From Acidicapsa dinghuensis (GTDB taxonomy: Bacteria > Acidobacteriota > Terriglobia > Terriglobales > Acidobacteriaceae), in the NCBI RefSeq assembly GCF_025685685.1, contig NZ_JAGSYH010000003.1, positions 62,001-126,000 of the forward strand: a stretch of DNA of 64,000 bases, written 5' to 3'. Positions 18,695 through 26,807 of the stretch are shown piece by piece; within the stretch, counting starts at the first letter, position 1; every line of letters starts with the position of its first letter. A program made the position numbers and the translations under genes. The notes under the pieces are model-generated. The model had not been told where the DNA came from. It did no database searches and saw nothing but the letters and a program-made list of their open reading frames with translations.

Positions 18695-18861
18695 ATCCTC
18701 AAATCCAACACGGAATCAACGCGATATGCAACTGAAGAGGGCTGTTTTGGACCTAAAATCCGCATCGTTTCCACCTATAGATGGAGAAGACACTCAGCCC
18801 AATGGCCCAAGATTTTCCACAGGAAGTTTTCTACTCTATGTATGTCTCTTGGATCTATTTA

Positions 18862-18899
18862 GGGGCAGCCGGTAATCTTGCGAGCCGCTGCCCTTTTTC
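18862..18899 (+). terminator. Orphan rho-independent terminator on the plus strand
   Basis: GGGCAGC pairs with GCTGCCC across an approximately 14-base loop, followed directly by TTTTTCT. Both flanking genes are on the minus strand, so it does not end either of them. It may end a small plus-strand RNA starting in 18700-18850; no promoter is clear there. Confidence 0.65.
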
Positions 18900-18940
18900 T
18901 ATGCCTCTGAGTTACCCACCGGGACCAGATTCGCAGCGAG

Positions 18941-19969
18941 TTAGACCGAGACCGGTAATGCTTCCGGTATGGTGCTCATTACCATGCCCCGAATCGACTC
19001 GATAACCAGATCAGGCTCATCCAGATGAATCCAATGAGCGCTGGCGGGCGCAATAATCTGCTGCACATTATCGCCAATGCGAGCCAATCGCTCCTGACAC
19101 AGCGGCGAAGATTTCGCGGGCGTCAATATAGTCACCGGAATGCCATGAATCGGCTCGGCATCCATCATTTCGCGCACAGTCTGCGGTACTGCTCCAACAT
19201 GGCTGCTCATGCCGACGTAATAGCTCGGCCTCGACCAGTGTGCCGCCACCATTGGCCACGTTTCCGGAGGCATTTTGCCTACCTCTTCGCGCACTCGTCC
19301 CAGCACATGCTTGCCGCCCTCACCCGCCGCGCCGGCAAGCTTGCCGCAAACAAGGCCAGACCGGCATAACAGCGAAGTCACCGCCAGCCGGGCCAACCCC
19401 ACTCGTGCAATCGGTACCGCGTATGCCGTCAGTTTCACCCCGCGATCGATCTGCGATTGCTTGCTCGGATCCAACGGCGGCCATTCCTCGCAACGCATCG
19501 GGTCCACCAGTACGATTCCGCAAACCTCTTCCGGATACGTCAGCGCAAACCGTCGCACCACCAGCCCGCCAAACGAGTGTCCGACCAGCACGTAGGGAGG
19601 CTCAATACCCGCGCTGCGTAGCATCGCATGCAGCTCAGTCGCAATATTGCCTGGCGTCCTCACCGAGCTCGCTGGACTGCTCCAGCCCAGTCCGCTCCGG
19701 TCATAAGAGGCCGTATGCGCAAACTGCGCCACATGTTCCTGGATATGAAACCAGTTGAGATTTGTCGCCGCAATTCCCGACTCGAAGATCACCGACGGGC
19801 CGCCTGCTCCCTGCTCGCGCACGAACAACCGGCAACCGCCGCCGATCGTCACCCAGCGTCCCATGGCGGTAAAACGCTTCTGGTCACGGCGTGCGCCGAC
19901 GCGCTGATAGACCACACCGAGAACCGCGAGTACTGCAAACATAGCGAAGGGCGCGAGAAGGAGAATCAT
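18941..19969 (-). CDS. Alpha/beta-hydrolase fold enzyme
   Basis: 342 residues. An N-terminal hydrophobic segment (LLLAPFAMFAVLAVLGVVY) suggests membrane anchoring. A hydrolase domain follows, with the nucleophile Ser132 in the elbow GHSFGG and a likely catalytic His in ASAHWIHLDEPDLV near the C-terminus. The oxyanion region is VIFESGIAATN. Substrate unknown (ester, lactone or epoxide are all possible). It starts eight bases after the LolA-like gene, so it probably belongs to the ABC/LolA-like operon. Fold call firm; function open. Confidence 0.85.
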   Translation of the reverse strand: MILLLAPFAMFAVLAVLGVVYQRVGARRDQKRFTAMGRWVTIGGGCRLFVREQGAGGPSVIFESGIAATNLNWFHIQEHVAQFAHTASYDRSGLGWSSPASSVRTPGNIATELHAMLRSAGIEPPYVLVGHSFGGLVVRRFALTYPEEVCGIVLVDPMRCEEWPPLDPSKQSQIDRGVKLTAYAVPIARVGLARLAVTSLLCRSGLVCGKLAGAAGEGGKHVLGRVREEVGKMPPETWPMVAAHWSRPSYYVGMSSHVGAVPQTVREMMDAEPIHGIPVTILTPAKSSPLCQERLARIGDNVQQIIAPASAHWIHLDEPDLVIESIRGMVMSTIPEALPVSV

Positions 19970-19977
19970 GATTCGTC

Positions 19978-20763
19978 CTAGAAATGCGTCAATTCTGCCG
20001 TACTAAAATCACCGGCGCCGAGCTTGGCTTTAGGGCTTCCTCTATCCACAATCAACAGGCTCGATCCCGCCTGACCACGTATCTTGACTTCTATCTGGCT
20101 CGCCGACCAGACACCTTCCGTCTGGCGCAGTCCAAAATACGTAAATTCCTTCGTTGGACCGTTTGCCTTGAGTGATTTTTCTACGTATACCGGAAATCCG
20201 ATCCCTCGGTCCAGCCAAGATTGCACAGACGCATAATGCGACCTCTGTCCGGCTCCCGGAACACTCTTTAATACCTCACAATCCCGCGCACCGTACCGAG
20301 TCTCTTTCTCTACCGTCTGGCCAGGCCAGAAATACTGCGCCTCAAGCAGATCCTCGTAGCTATACCCCGCCGTCGTACCAGATGTGTTCCACTTGCGCAC
20401 CGGACTTTCTGACCATCGCTCGAACGGAACCGCGCTCGCTGCCTTATCTCCCGGCCTTGCCTCGCGAATCGTAATCTGTCCTTCGGGCCGCATCTCCAGC
20501 AGCACATGCACCCGCGCTGGCCCGGACGACCCAATCTCCGCCAGCACTTTCAAGCCATCTGAAAACCAGTGCCCTTTGATCGTCACCGGCATATTCGACC
20601 GCGCGCCCTTCGCGTCCACCCGCACCAGGCGCCCAACCGCGCGAAAGTCCGCTGCCTCAGTGCGTTGTTTCGCTTTTGCCAATACCGCGCGCGCATCCGG
20701 TGCCTGCGCCGATAACGCGCACGCCGCCATCACCAGAAATGCCGCCAAACCCCACCGTTTCAT
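19978..20763 (-). CDS. LolA-like/outer-membrane-lipoprotein-sorting family protein
   Basis: 261 residues with a signal peptide (LAAFLVMAACALSAQ). The mature part begins ARAVLAKAKQRTEAADFRAVGR and alternates beta strands with a long aromatic C-terminal half (TKEFTYFGLRQTEG). This resembles the TP0789/LolA-like proteins often encoded with LolCDE-type ABC transporters. Its ATG overlaps the ATPase stop (ATGA), which supports a shared role in moving a lipid or lipoprotein between membranes. Family assignment is moderate and based on size, layout and context. Confidence 0.6.
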   Translation of the reverse strand: MKRWGLAAFLVMAACALSAQAPDARAVLAKAKQRTEAADFRAVGRLVRVDAKGARSNMPVTIKGHWFSDGLKVLAEIGSSGPARVHVLLEMRPEGQITIREARPGDKAASAVPFERWSESPVRKWNTSGTTAGYSYEDLLEAQYFWPGQTVEKETRYGARDCEVLKSVPGAGQRSHYASVQSWLDRGIGFPVYVEKSLKANGPTKEFTYFGLRQTEGVWSASQIEVKIRGQAGSSLLIVDRGSPKAKLGAGDFSTAELTHF

Positions 20764-21440
20764 GACTCTACCCTTCCGTCGCGAATCCGGATGTGGCGCG
20801 GCGCCATTTCAGCAATATCGTTCTCGTGCGTCACGATAATCAGCGTCATTCCATGCTTCTTCTGAATACCCGTCAACATTTCCATGATCCGCGCCGAATT
20901 CACACTGTCCAGGTTCCCAGTCGGCTCATCTGCCACCAGGATTGAAGGACTGTTCGCCAGCGCCCGTGCAATTGCCACCCTCTGACGCTCACCTGCGGAA
21001 AGCTGATTCGGATACTGCCCCATCCGGTTTTCCAATCCCATCTCCATCAGCAGCGTCTCGGCCCGTTTCACACGGTCGTCCGCGCTCGTCTTCAGCGCAA
21101 GCATCGGCACCTGGACATTTTCGATCGCTCGAAGCGTCGGCATCAGGTGGAACGCCTGGAAAACAAACCCTACGTGTTTCGCACGATAGGTGTCCAGGTC
21201 TATTGCGCTGCCCAGCAGTGATCCCTCGAAATAAACTTCCCCGCTCGTCGGCGCATCCAGACCGCCGATCAACTGCAGCAGGGTCGACTTTCCGCTTCCG
21301 CTTGGTCCGCTGATCGCCAGAAATTCTCCGTGCTGGATAGAAACACTCACTTCTCGAAGCGCCTCGATCCGTCCCTCATCATAGCTTTTGAACAGATTGC
21401 ACGCCTCGAGAATGGGACCAGGTTTCGCCGGATTACTCAT
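20760..21440 (-). CDS. ABC transporter ATP-binding protein, LolD/MacB type
   Basis: 226 residues. Walker A GPSGSGKSTLL, Q-loop, signature LSAGERQRVAIARAL, Walker B ILVADEPTG and the switch His in IVTHEND are all present. It is a cytoplasmic ATPase driving the adjacent FtsX-type permease. The reading frame stays open to 21554, but that part overlaps the permease and makes no sense as protein; the ATG at 21440 (MSNPAKPG) overlaps the permease end by eight bases and is the natural start. Motif AFHLMPTLRAIENV fits the LolD/MacB/FtsE group. Confidence 0.92.
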   Translation of the reverse strand: MSNPAKPGPILEACNLFKSYDEGRIEALREVSVSIQHGEFLAISGPSGSGKSTLLQLIGGLDAPTSGEVYFEGSLLGSAIDLDTYRAKHVGFVFQAFHLMPTLRAIENVQVPMLALKTSADDRVKRAETLLMEMGLENRMGQYPNQLSAGERQRVAIARALANSPSILVADEPTGNLDSVNSARIMEMLTGIQKKHGMTLIIVTHENDIAEMAPRHIRIRDGRVES

Positions 21441-22566
21441 ACCGCAGTGCCTCCACAGGCGAGAGCTTCGCTCCACGCCATGCCGGCACTGCCCCGGCAA
21501 GCAGCCCAGCCAGCACTGCAACAAACACTGCCTCGATGAGCAACGAAGGAGCAATGGTCGAAGTGACGATGCTCGCCGTCTGCGGCAGCCGCGACAACAA
21601 CCGCAGTGCTGCTACGCCAAAACCTATCCCCAGGATGCCTCCCGCAAAGCCCAGCACTGTCGCTTCAAACTCGATCAGCAGCAAAATGTTCCAGCGTTTC
21701 CAGCCAATCGCTCGCAAAATTCCAATTTCCCTGGTCCGCTCAAAAACAGACATCGCCATGGTATTCGCAATTCCCAGAATTCCGATGATCAGGGCGATCA
21801 AAGACGTTCCCCAGGCTGCAGCATGAGCGGCGCCCACCAGTTGATTGTTGGCAGCGCGTTCGGCAGCCGGAATTGCCTTCAAACCAGGTAATGCGGCCTC
21901 AATCTGACCTTGCGCCTGCTTCAGATATTGCTCGCTGGACACTCCCGGTGGGGCGGGTTTCAAGCGCACGTGAAACGTCGTCACCTTACCCTGCAGACTG
22001 GAGATCTCCTGTAATTCATCCAGCGGCAAGATCGCCGCGCCTTCTTCAAGCGCCGAAGCCCCATGAAAGATGCCGACCACCTTGAAACCTGTACCCTGAA
22101 TATCCAGTGTGTCCCCAACTTGCTTGTTGAGGTTCTGTGCCAGCAGTTCACCCAGAATCACTTCGGACTTGCCGTCGTGAAACCGGCCACCCGATACAAA
22201 ATGCAGCGATTCAAACTCATACGTATCGGCCGTCCAGCCAAAGGCAAGCGCATTGACCTCAGGGGTCAGGTCCATCATGTTCAGGATCATTGGGCTGATG
22301 CTCGCCACATCCGGCAGCTTCATCAGCGTCGCGCCGTCTGATTCATCGACCGAGGTATTCAGAAACGTCTTCTGAACTACCGCAATATCCGTACCGCTGC
22401 TCTCGTAAGCGCGTTTCCACTCGGATTCAAAGGAGTTAGAAAAGCCCACCAGCGCCACAAAGGCCGCAATAGCCATTCCAATCCCGAAGAGTGTCAACAA
22501 TGTTCGGAAACGCCGGCGCCAGAGATTTCTCCAGGCAAACCGCGCAAAGGACAGATGGGCACTCAT
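21433..22566 (-). CDS. ABC transporter permease, FtsX/MacB family
   Basis: 377 residues: one transmembrane segment after a basic start (WRNLWRRRFRTLLTLFGIGMAIAAFVALVG), a periplasmic MacB-type domain (about 50-240), then three C-terminal membrane segments containing the FtsX core (TREIGILRAIGWKRWNIL). It ends with the typical SPVEALRYE. With the ATPase it forms a type VII (mechanotransmission) transporter, which probably extracts a substrate from the inner-membrane outer leaflet. The ATG at 22566 (MSAHLSFARF) removes an unlikely 32-residue extension of the open frame. It is the first gene of the four-gene operon. Confidence 0.88.
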   Translation of the reverse strand: MSAHLSFARFAWRNLWRRRFRTLLTLFGIGMAIAAFVALVGFSNSFESEWKRAYESSGTDIAVVQKTFLNTSVDESDGATLMKLPDVASISPMILNMMDLTPEVNALAFGWTADTYEFESLHFVSGGRFHDGKSEVILGELLAQNLNKQVGDTLDIQGTGFKVVGIFHGASALEEGAAILPLDELQEISSLQGKVTTFHVRLKPAPPGVSSEQYLKQAQGQIEAALPGLKAIPAAERAANNQLVGAAHAAAWGTSLIALIIGILGIANTMAMSVFERTREIGILRAIGWKRWNILLLIEFEATVLGFAGGILGIGFGVAALRLLSRLPQTASIVTSTIAPSLLIEAVFVAVLAGLLAGAVPAWRGAKLSPVEALRYE

Positions 22567-22659
22567 GAATAGGAGACAACCTCGGGACAACAGCGTCTGA
22601 CGGGCCGTAAGAGACTCAAGTGTAACGGCCACACCGTTCCCTGTCCAAGCAATCTGTAT

Positions 22660-22698
22660 CAAACAAAACAGCGCGACAGCCTTCTGCCGTCGCGCCGT
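22660..22698 (-). terminator. Rho-independent terminator after the GH20 gene
   Basis: On the minus strand GCGCGACGGC pairs with GCTGTCGCGC over a five-base loop, and is followed by TGTTTTGTTTG. It lies 25 bases after the GH20 stop and separates that gene from the ABC operon. Confidence 0.7.
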
Positions 22699-22722
22699 CC
22701 ATATGTGAATGTAGTGTTAAGG

Positions 22723-24792
22723 CTACTGAACCGGCACTGCCTTGACCAGCCCCTCAACAGAAGGCGCAACCGTCAGCAGCAGTACAGCCTGCGGTTTCTT
22801 CGCTGCTTCCAGCGCAGTAACCTCTTCGCCCTGCATGGCGGCCGCCATCGGCTGCTTGCGCTCGATACGGTCCAGTGCATCGAGGCCAATCTCAGCCACG
22901 GTATGCAGCGATTGCGAAAGTGGCACCAGTTCCTTCGTCAAATAAGTCTTTCCCAACTCCGGCTGTAGCTTCGCATCATTGTCACGCCACAAGGTCAGCC
23001 ATCGCTGCGCCGTATGCAGATCGCTTTCTGAAGCATTACCAGCCGCGATCCGCGCACAGATCAAAGCAAACTCCCGCCCAGTCTCGCTTTCCGGCGGCAC
23101 TGTATCGATCAGATGATTCAGTGATGAACTGGTATCGTTGTGCTCCAGACCCTCGCGCTCATAGCCCTTCGGAGGCTGCACTACTGAGGCCAGGACGCGC
23201 AATGCCACAGGATCTGTGTCGCCGCTCAGCCGCTCCAGCATTTGCTCTTCGGTCGCTTTCGGCTCGATTCCGTAAGCCTGCAGGCGCACTGCCTCTTCAT
23301 TCATGCGTGCATACATCGAGGGCACATCCTTCACCGATGCAGGGGACCAATACCGCTCCGCAATCGCCGCCGTACGAGGCCAGATGCGGCTGTCGACATT
23401 TTCCCCATCAACAAACTCCGACCACATCGTCGCTTCGCCGCCCAGTATGCTCGCCGCCTGTTCCGGCGTCAGCTTGTCCTGAATCCCTTCCAGCGGATCG
23501 ACCAGATAATGCTCCGATGCAGGCTGGTTCAGGTCGATGTAGTATCCGTTTGAAAGCAACCCGCGATATCCACGCTGCGCTGCATCCAGCAACGATTTCC
23601 GTCCTCGCCACGACTGGATCACCACATCTTTCGGTGTATCGGACTGCAGCACCTCGTCCCAACCCTCCATGATCTTGTGGTGGCTTGTTACGATCTTTTG
23701 CACCCGGCTCGAAAAATACGCCTGTAGCGCCGCGTTGTCTTTCAGATTGTGTGCCTGCTTGAACTCCTGAATCTTCGGGTTCGCGTCCCACTCCTTGCCA
23801 TTGCACTCGTCGCCGCCAACGTGGAAATACTCATCCGGGAACAGCCTCGTCATCTCCCCAATAAAGAGGTTCAGGAACTGATACGTGCTCTCCCGCGTCG
23901 GGTCCATCGCCGGGTCCAGCACACCCCACTCCTTACCGATCTCGTAAGGCCCTTTGCCGCTAGCGAGGTTCGGATAGCCCACAAACCACGCCGTCGCATG
24001 GGCCGGCATGTCGAACTCCGGCACCACGCGAATACCGCGATCTCGTGCATATTCGATCACATGCTCGATCTCGGCCTGCGTGTAATAAAACCCGTTTGAT
24101 CCCTTCATCTGCAACAGTGGAAAGACCTTGCTCTCTACACGAAATCCCTGATCGTCGGAGAGATGCCAGTGGAAGACGTTCAGCTTCACCGCCTCCATCG
24201 CGTCCAGGTTGCGCTCGATCACCGGCAGCGGAATGAAATGCCGTCCTACATCGATCATCAGCCCGCGCCACAGGAATCTGGGCTTGTCCTCGATTGTTAC
24301 GGCTGGCGCTGAGAAGCCCTCAGGCGTAATCCGCACCAGCTGCAGAAACGTCTGCAGCCCATGCAGCACACCCAGCGGATTTGCAGCTTTCAACTGCACT
24401 CCATCCGCGCTCACCGTCAATGAATAGGACTCATCCTCGCCCAGCTTCTGGATCACCTGGCTCGGCCCATCGGTGTGCACCACAAATTTCGCCGAACTCT
24501 CCGGCGCGTCCAACAGAAACGGGATTCCCGTCTCACTTCTCAGCGTTCTCAGAAACCGCTCCCTGGCCCGGTCAAGTCTCGGCTCCTTAAATCCTTCAAA
24601 TCGCACCGCAAACGAACCTTCGATGGCAAATTCACCCGATCCCACCTGCACGCTCGAAGGCATCGGCATCAAAGAAAGTGTCGAAGAAGATTGCGCCCCG
24701 ACGCATTGCGTTAGAACAGCAGCGCCCGGAAATATCACAAATAACAGGAGGAAACGCGACCAAAGGCGAGAGGACAAGACTGTATTCTCCAT
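22723..24792 (-). CDS. Glycoside hydrolase family 20 beta-N-acetylhexosaminidase
   Basis: 689 residues with a signal peptide (FLLLFVIFPGAAVLTQC), so periplasmic or surface exposed. An N-terminal GH20b domain (about 40-160) precedes the catalytic TIM barrel (about 165-500), with RGLMIDVGRHFIPL and the catalytic Asp-Glu pair in FHVGGDECNGKEW. Tryptophans of the substrate pocket are visible in EGWDEVL and ATMWSEF. It releases terminal GlcNAc or GalNAc from chitin oligomers or peptidoglycan/glycan fragments by substrate-assisted catalysis. The C-terminal 170 residues are helical and less typical. It is divergent from the siroheme reductase gene. Confidence 0.93.
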   Translation of the reverse strand: MENTVLSSRLWSRFLLLFVIFPGAAVLTQCVGAQSSSTLSLMPMPSSVQVGSGEFAIEGSFAVRFEGFKEPRLDRARERFLRTLRSETGIPFLLDAPESSAKFVVHTDGPSQVIQKLGEDESYSLTVSADGVQLKAANPLGVLHGLQTFLQLVRITPEGFSAPAVTIEDKPRFLWRGLMIDVGRHFIPLPVIERNLDAMEAVKLNVFHWHLSDDQGFRVESKVFPLLQMKGSNGFYYTQAEIEHVIEYARDRGIRVVPEFDMPAHATAWFVGYPNLASGKGPYEIGKEWGVLDPAMDPTRESTYQFLNLFIGEMTRLFPDEYFHVGGDECNGKEWDANPKIQEFKQAHNLKDNAALQAYFSSRVQKIVTSHHKIMEGWDEVLQSDTPKDVVIQSWRGRKSLLDAAQRGYRGLLSNGYYIDLNQPASEHYLVDPLEGIQDKLTPEQAASILGGEATMWSEFVDGENVDSRIWPRTAAIAERYWSPASVKDVPSMYARMNEEAVRLQAYGIEPKATEEQMLERLSGDTDPVALRVLASVVQPPKGYEREGLEHNDTSSSLNHLIDTVPPESETGREFALICARIAAGNASESDLHTAQRWLTLWRDNDAKLQPELGKTYLTKELVPLSQSLHTVAEIGLDALDRIERKQPMAAAMQGEEVTALEAAKKPQAVLLLTVAPSVEGLVKAVPVQ

Positions 24793-24811
24793 GGATTTAG
24801 CTTCTTGGTGG

Positions 24812-24837
24812 GCAGGTTCAAATTGCCTGCAACCTGC
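24812..24837. promoter_or_regulatory. Inverted repeat upstream of the GH20 gene, possible operator
   Basis: GCAGGTT and AACCTGC form a perfect 7-bp inverted repeat with a 12-base spacer, 20 bases upstream of the GH20 ATG. The rest of the divergent gap (24838-25076) shows no clear promoter or ORF. Function is a guess. Confidence 0.3.
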
Positions 24838-25076
24838 GCTTTTGGTAACATCAGATCATACATGGCCGTTGCCCACCCATACCGCTGTTGTTGTCGTCCG
24901 TCGTACATCGCTGACGGGTGTCTCTAACCGGTTGCCGGCCACTTTTCTCAATCCATCGAGATTGATCCCGAGAATCCAGACACACACCCGTAGCTGAACG
25001 CTAGGGTTCTTTGCACGTTTGGATCCAGTCTTCGGTGAATTATCCCAACATCACCCTTCACTTCAGGAGCAGTCCC

Positions 25077-26759
25077 GTGACCACGCCCCTCACCGCCGAA
25101 CCCGCTGCCAAACCCGTCAAGGAAACCAAAGCCCAGAAATCCGAGCGCCTCAAGCTCGAAAAGAATCCCTGGGAGGCACTGGACGAGATCCGCGAATTCG
25201 CCCGTCAGGGCCATTCCAGCGTTATTCCGGATTGGGCTGAGTTCTACTTCAAATGGTGGGGCATCTATACCCAGGGTGACGGTGCAGGAGTCACCGGCGG
25301 CAGCGGGGGTCACGGCAAGTCTACGGAGTTCTTCATGCTCCGCGCGGGTATTCCCAACGGTCTGGCGACTTCCGAACAGATACGCGCCATCGGCAAGCTC
25401 TCACGCGATCACGGCCGCAATCTGGCCGACATCACAACGCGCCAGGCGATCCAGCTTCATTGGCTTACCATCGAGTCTGTTCCCACTGCCATTGAAACCC
25501 TCTTCAGCGTCGGCCTGTCGCCGAAAGGCGCCTGCGGAGATGTGGTTCGCAACGTCACCGGTTGCCCGCTCGCCGGCCTCCACGCCCATGAACTCATTGA
25601 CGCCTCGCCGCTCGCCAAAGCCATCGCCCGCGAAGTCAACGGCAACTCTGAGTTCTACAACCTACCGCGTAAGTTCAAGATCACCGTTACCGGCTGCCCC
25701 CTCTGGTGCTCCTACCCCGAGATCGACGACATTGCCCTCACCGCCGTTCGCCGAGGCGATGAAGTAGGCTACTCCGTCCACGTAGGCGGTGGCCTTTCGA
25801 ATCAGCCGCACATCGCCATCAAGCTTGATGCTTTCATTCACGAAAATCAGGCTGTGGCTGTCGTCCGCGCCATCACGGAAATCTTCCGTGAACAGCAGGG
25901 CCTGCGCCAAAGCCGCGACCGCGCTCGTCTCAAATACCTCTTCATGAACGAGGGCTGGACCGCGGAGCGATTCCTTGAGGTGCTGCAAGGCAAGCTGCCG
26001 TTTCAACTCGATCCCGGTGTCGCTGATCCAGTGCCGCAAGACGTTTTTCGCGATCATGCAGGCGTCCACCCGCAAAAGCAACCCGGCTTTTACTCCGTCG
26101 GCGCAAGCGTGCTTAACGGCCGCGTGACCGGTGAACAGCTCATCGCCGTTGCGGACCTCGCCGACGAGTACGCAGGGGGCGAGGTCCGCACCACAGTCAC
26201 GCAAAACTTCATCATCCCCAACGTCCCGAAAGCAAATCTGCAGACCGTTCTCAAGCGCCTCTCCGAAATCGGCTTTACTGTCGAAGGCACAAACTTCTGG
26301 CGCGGAGCAGTCGCCTGCACTGGCACTGAGTTCTGCAAGCTCGCCATCACCGAAACCAAGGGCTTCGCCCGCTGGCTCGTCGCCGAGATGGAAGCCCGCA
26401 TCCCCGGCTTCGATCAGCAACTTACGGTGCACGTCACTGGCTGCCCGAACAGCTGCGGTCAGCACTGGATCGCCGACATCGGCCTCGAAGGCAAGAAGCT
26501 CAAGCACGAGGGCAAGCTCACCGATGCCTGGTCCTTCGCCCTCGGTGGCGCGCTCGGTCAACATGCGGGCTTTGCGCGCGTCGTCAACTATCGCTGTGTC
26601 TCCGCACAGGTACCCGATGCTCTCGAATACCTGCTACGCAGTTATCTCGGCACGCGCAACCGCGATCAGAACCTTTGCTCGTGGTTTGCAGCACGCACCA
26701 ACGATGAATTGCGCTCGCTGCTGGAAACCGGCGTGCAAAGCATCCCTGTCGAAGCCTGA
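25077..26759 (+). CDS. Siroheme/[4Fe-4S] nitrite or sulfite reductase (ferredoxin type)
   Basis: 560 residues with two repeated ferredoxin-like/sulfite-reductase halves. The cluster-siroheme ligands appear in the second half as CTGTEFC (Cys-x5-Cys) and GCPNSCGQ (Cys-x3-Cys). Basic siroheme-anion residues are likely in RDHGRNLADITTRQ and VRNVTGCP. It catalyses six-electron reduction of nitrite to ammonia or sulfite to sulfide with ferredoxin; the sequence alone does not let me decide which. The start is GTG at 25077, because AGGAGC sits six bases before it; a TTG at 25011 lacks support. The first 35 residues are Lys/Pro-rich. No nitrate reductase or siroheme gene is nearby. Confidence 0.88.
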   Translation: MTTPLTAEPAAKPVKETKAQKSERLKLEKNPWEALDEIREFARQGHSSVIPDWAEFYFKWWGIYTQGDGAGVTGGSGGHGKSTEFFMLRAGIPNGLATSEQIRAIGKLSRDHGRNLADITTRQAIQLHWLTIESVPTAIETLFSVGLSPKGACGDVVRNVTGCPLAGLHAHELIDASPLAKAIAREVNGNSEFYNLPRKFKITVTGCPLWCSYPEIDDIALTAVRRGDEVGYSVHVGGGLSNQPHIAIKLDAFIHENQAVAVVRAITEIFREQQGLRQSRDRARLKYLFMNEGWTAERFLEVLQGKLPFQLDPGVADPVPQDVFRDHAGVHPQKQPGFYSVGASVLNGRVTGEQLIAVADLADEYAGGEVRTTVTQNFIIPNVPKANLQTVLKRLSEIGFTVEGTNFWRGAVACTGTEFCKLAITETKGFARWLVAEMEARIPGFDQQLTVHVTGCPNSCGQHWIADIGLEGKKLKHEGKLTDAWSFALGGALGQHAGFARVVNYRCVSAQVPDALEYLLRSYLGTRNRDQNLCSWFAARTNDELRSLLETGVQSIPVEA

Positions 26760-26807
26760 GTCTGTCCGCTGCCGTTACACTCATTCGAGAAGTAGATCGA
26801 GGTAAGA

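Noticed and set aside
18781..19005. 74-residue frame across the orphan terminator
   Set aside because: It runs through the hairpin and T-run and has no ribosome site or protein-like composition; a small RNA is a better explanation.
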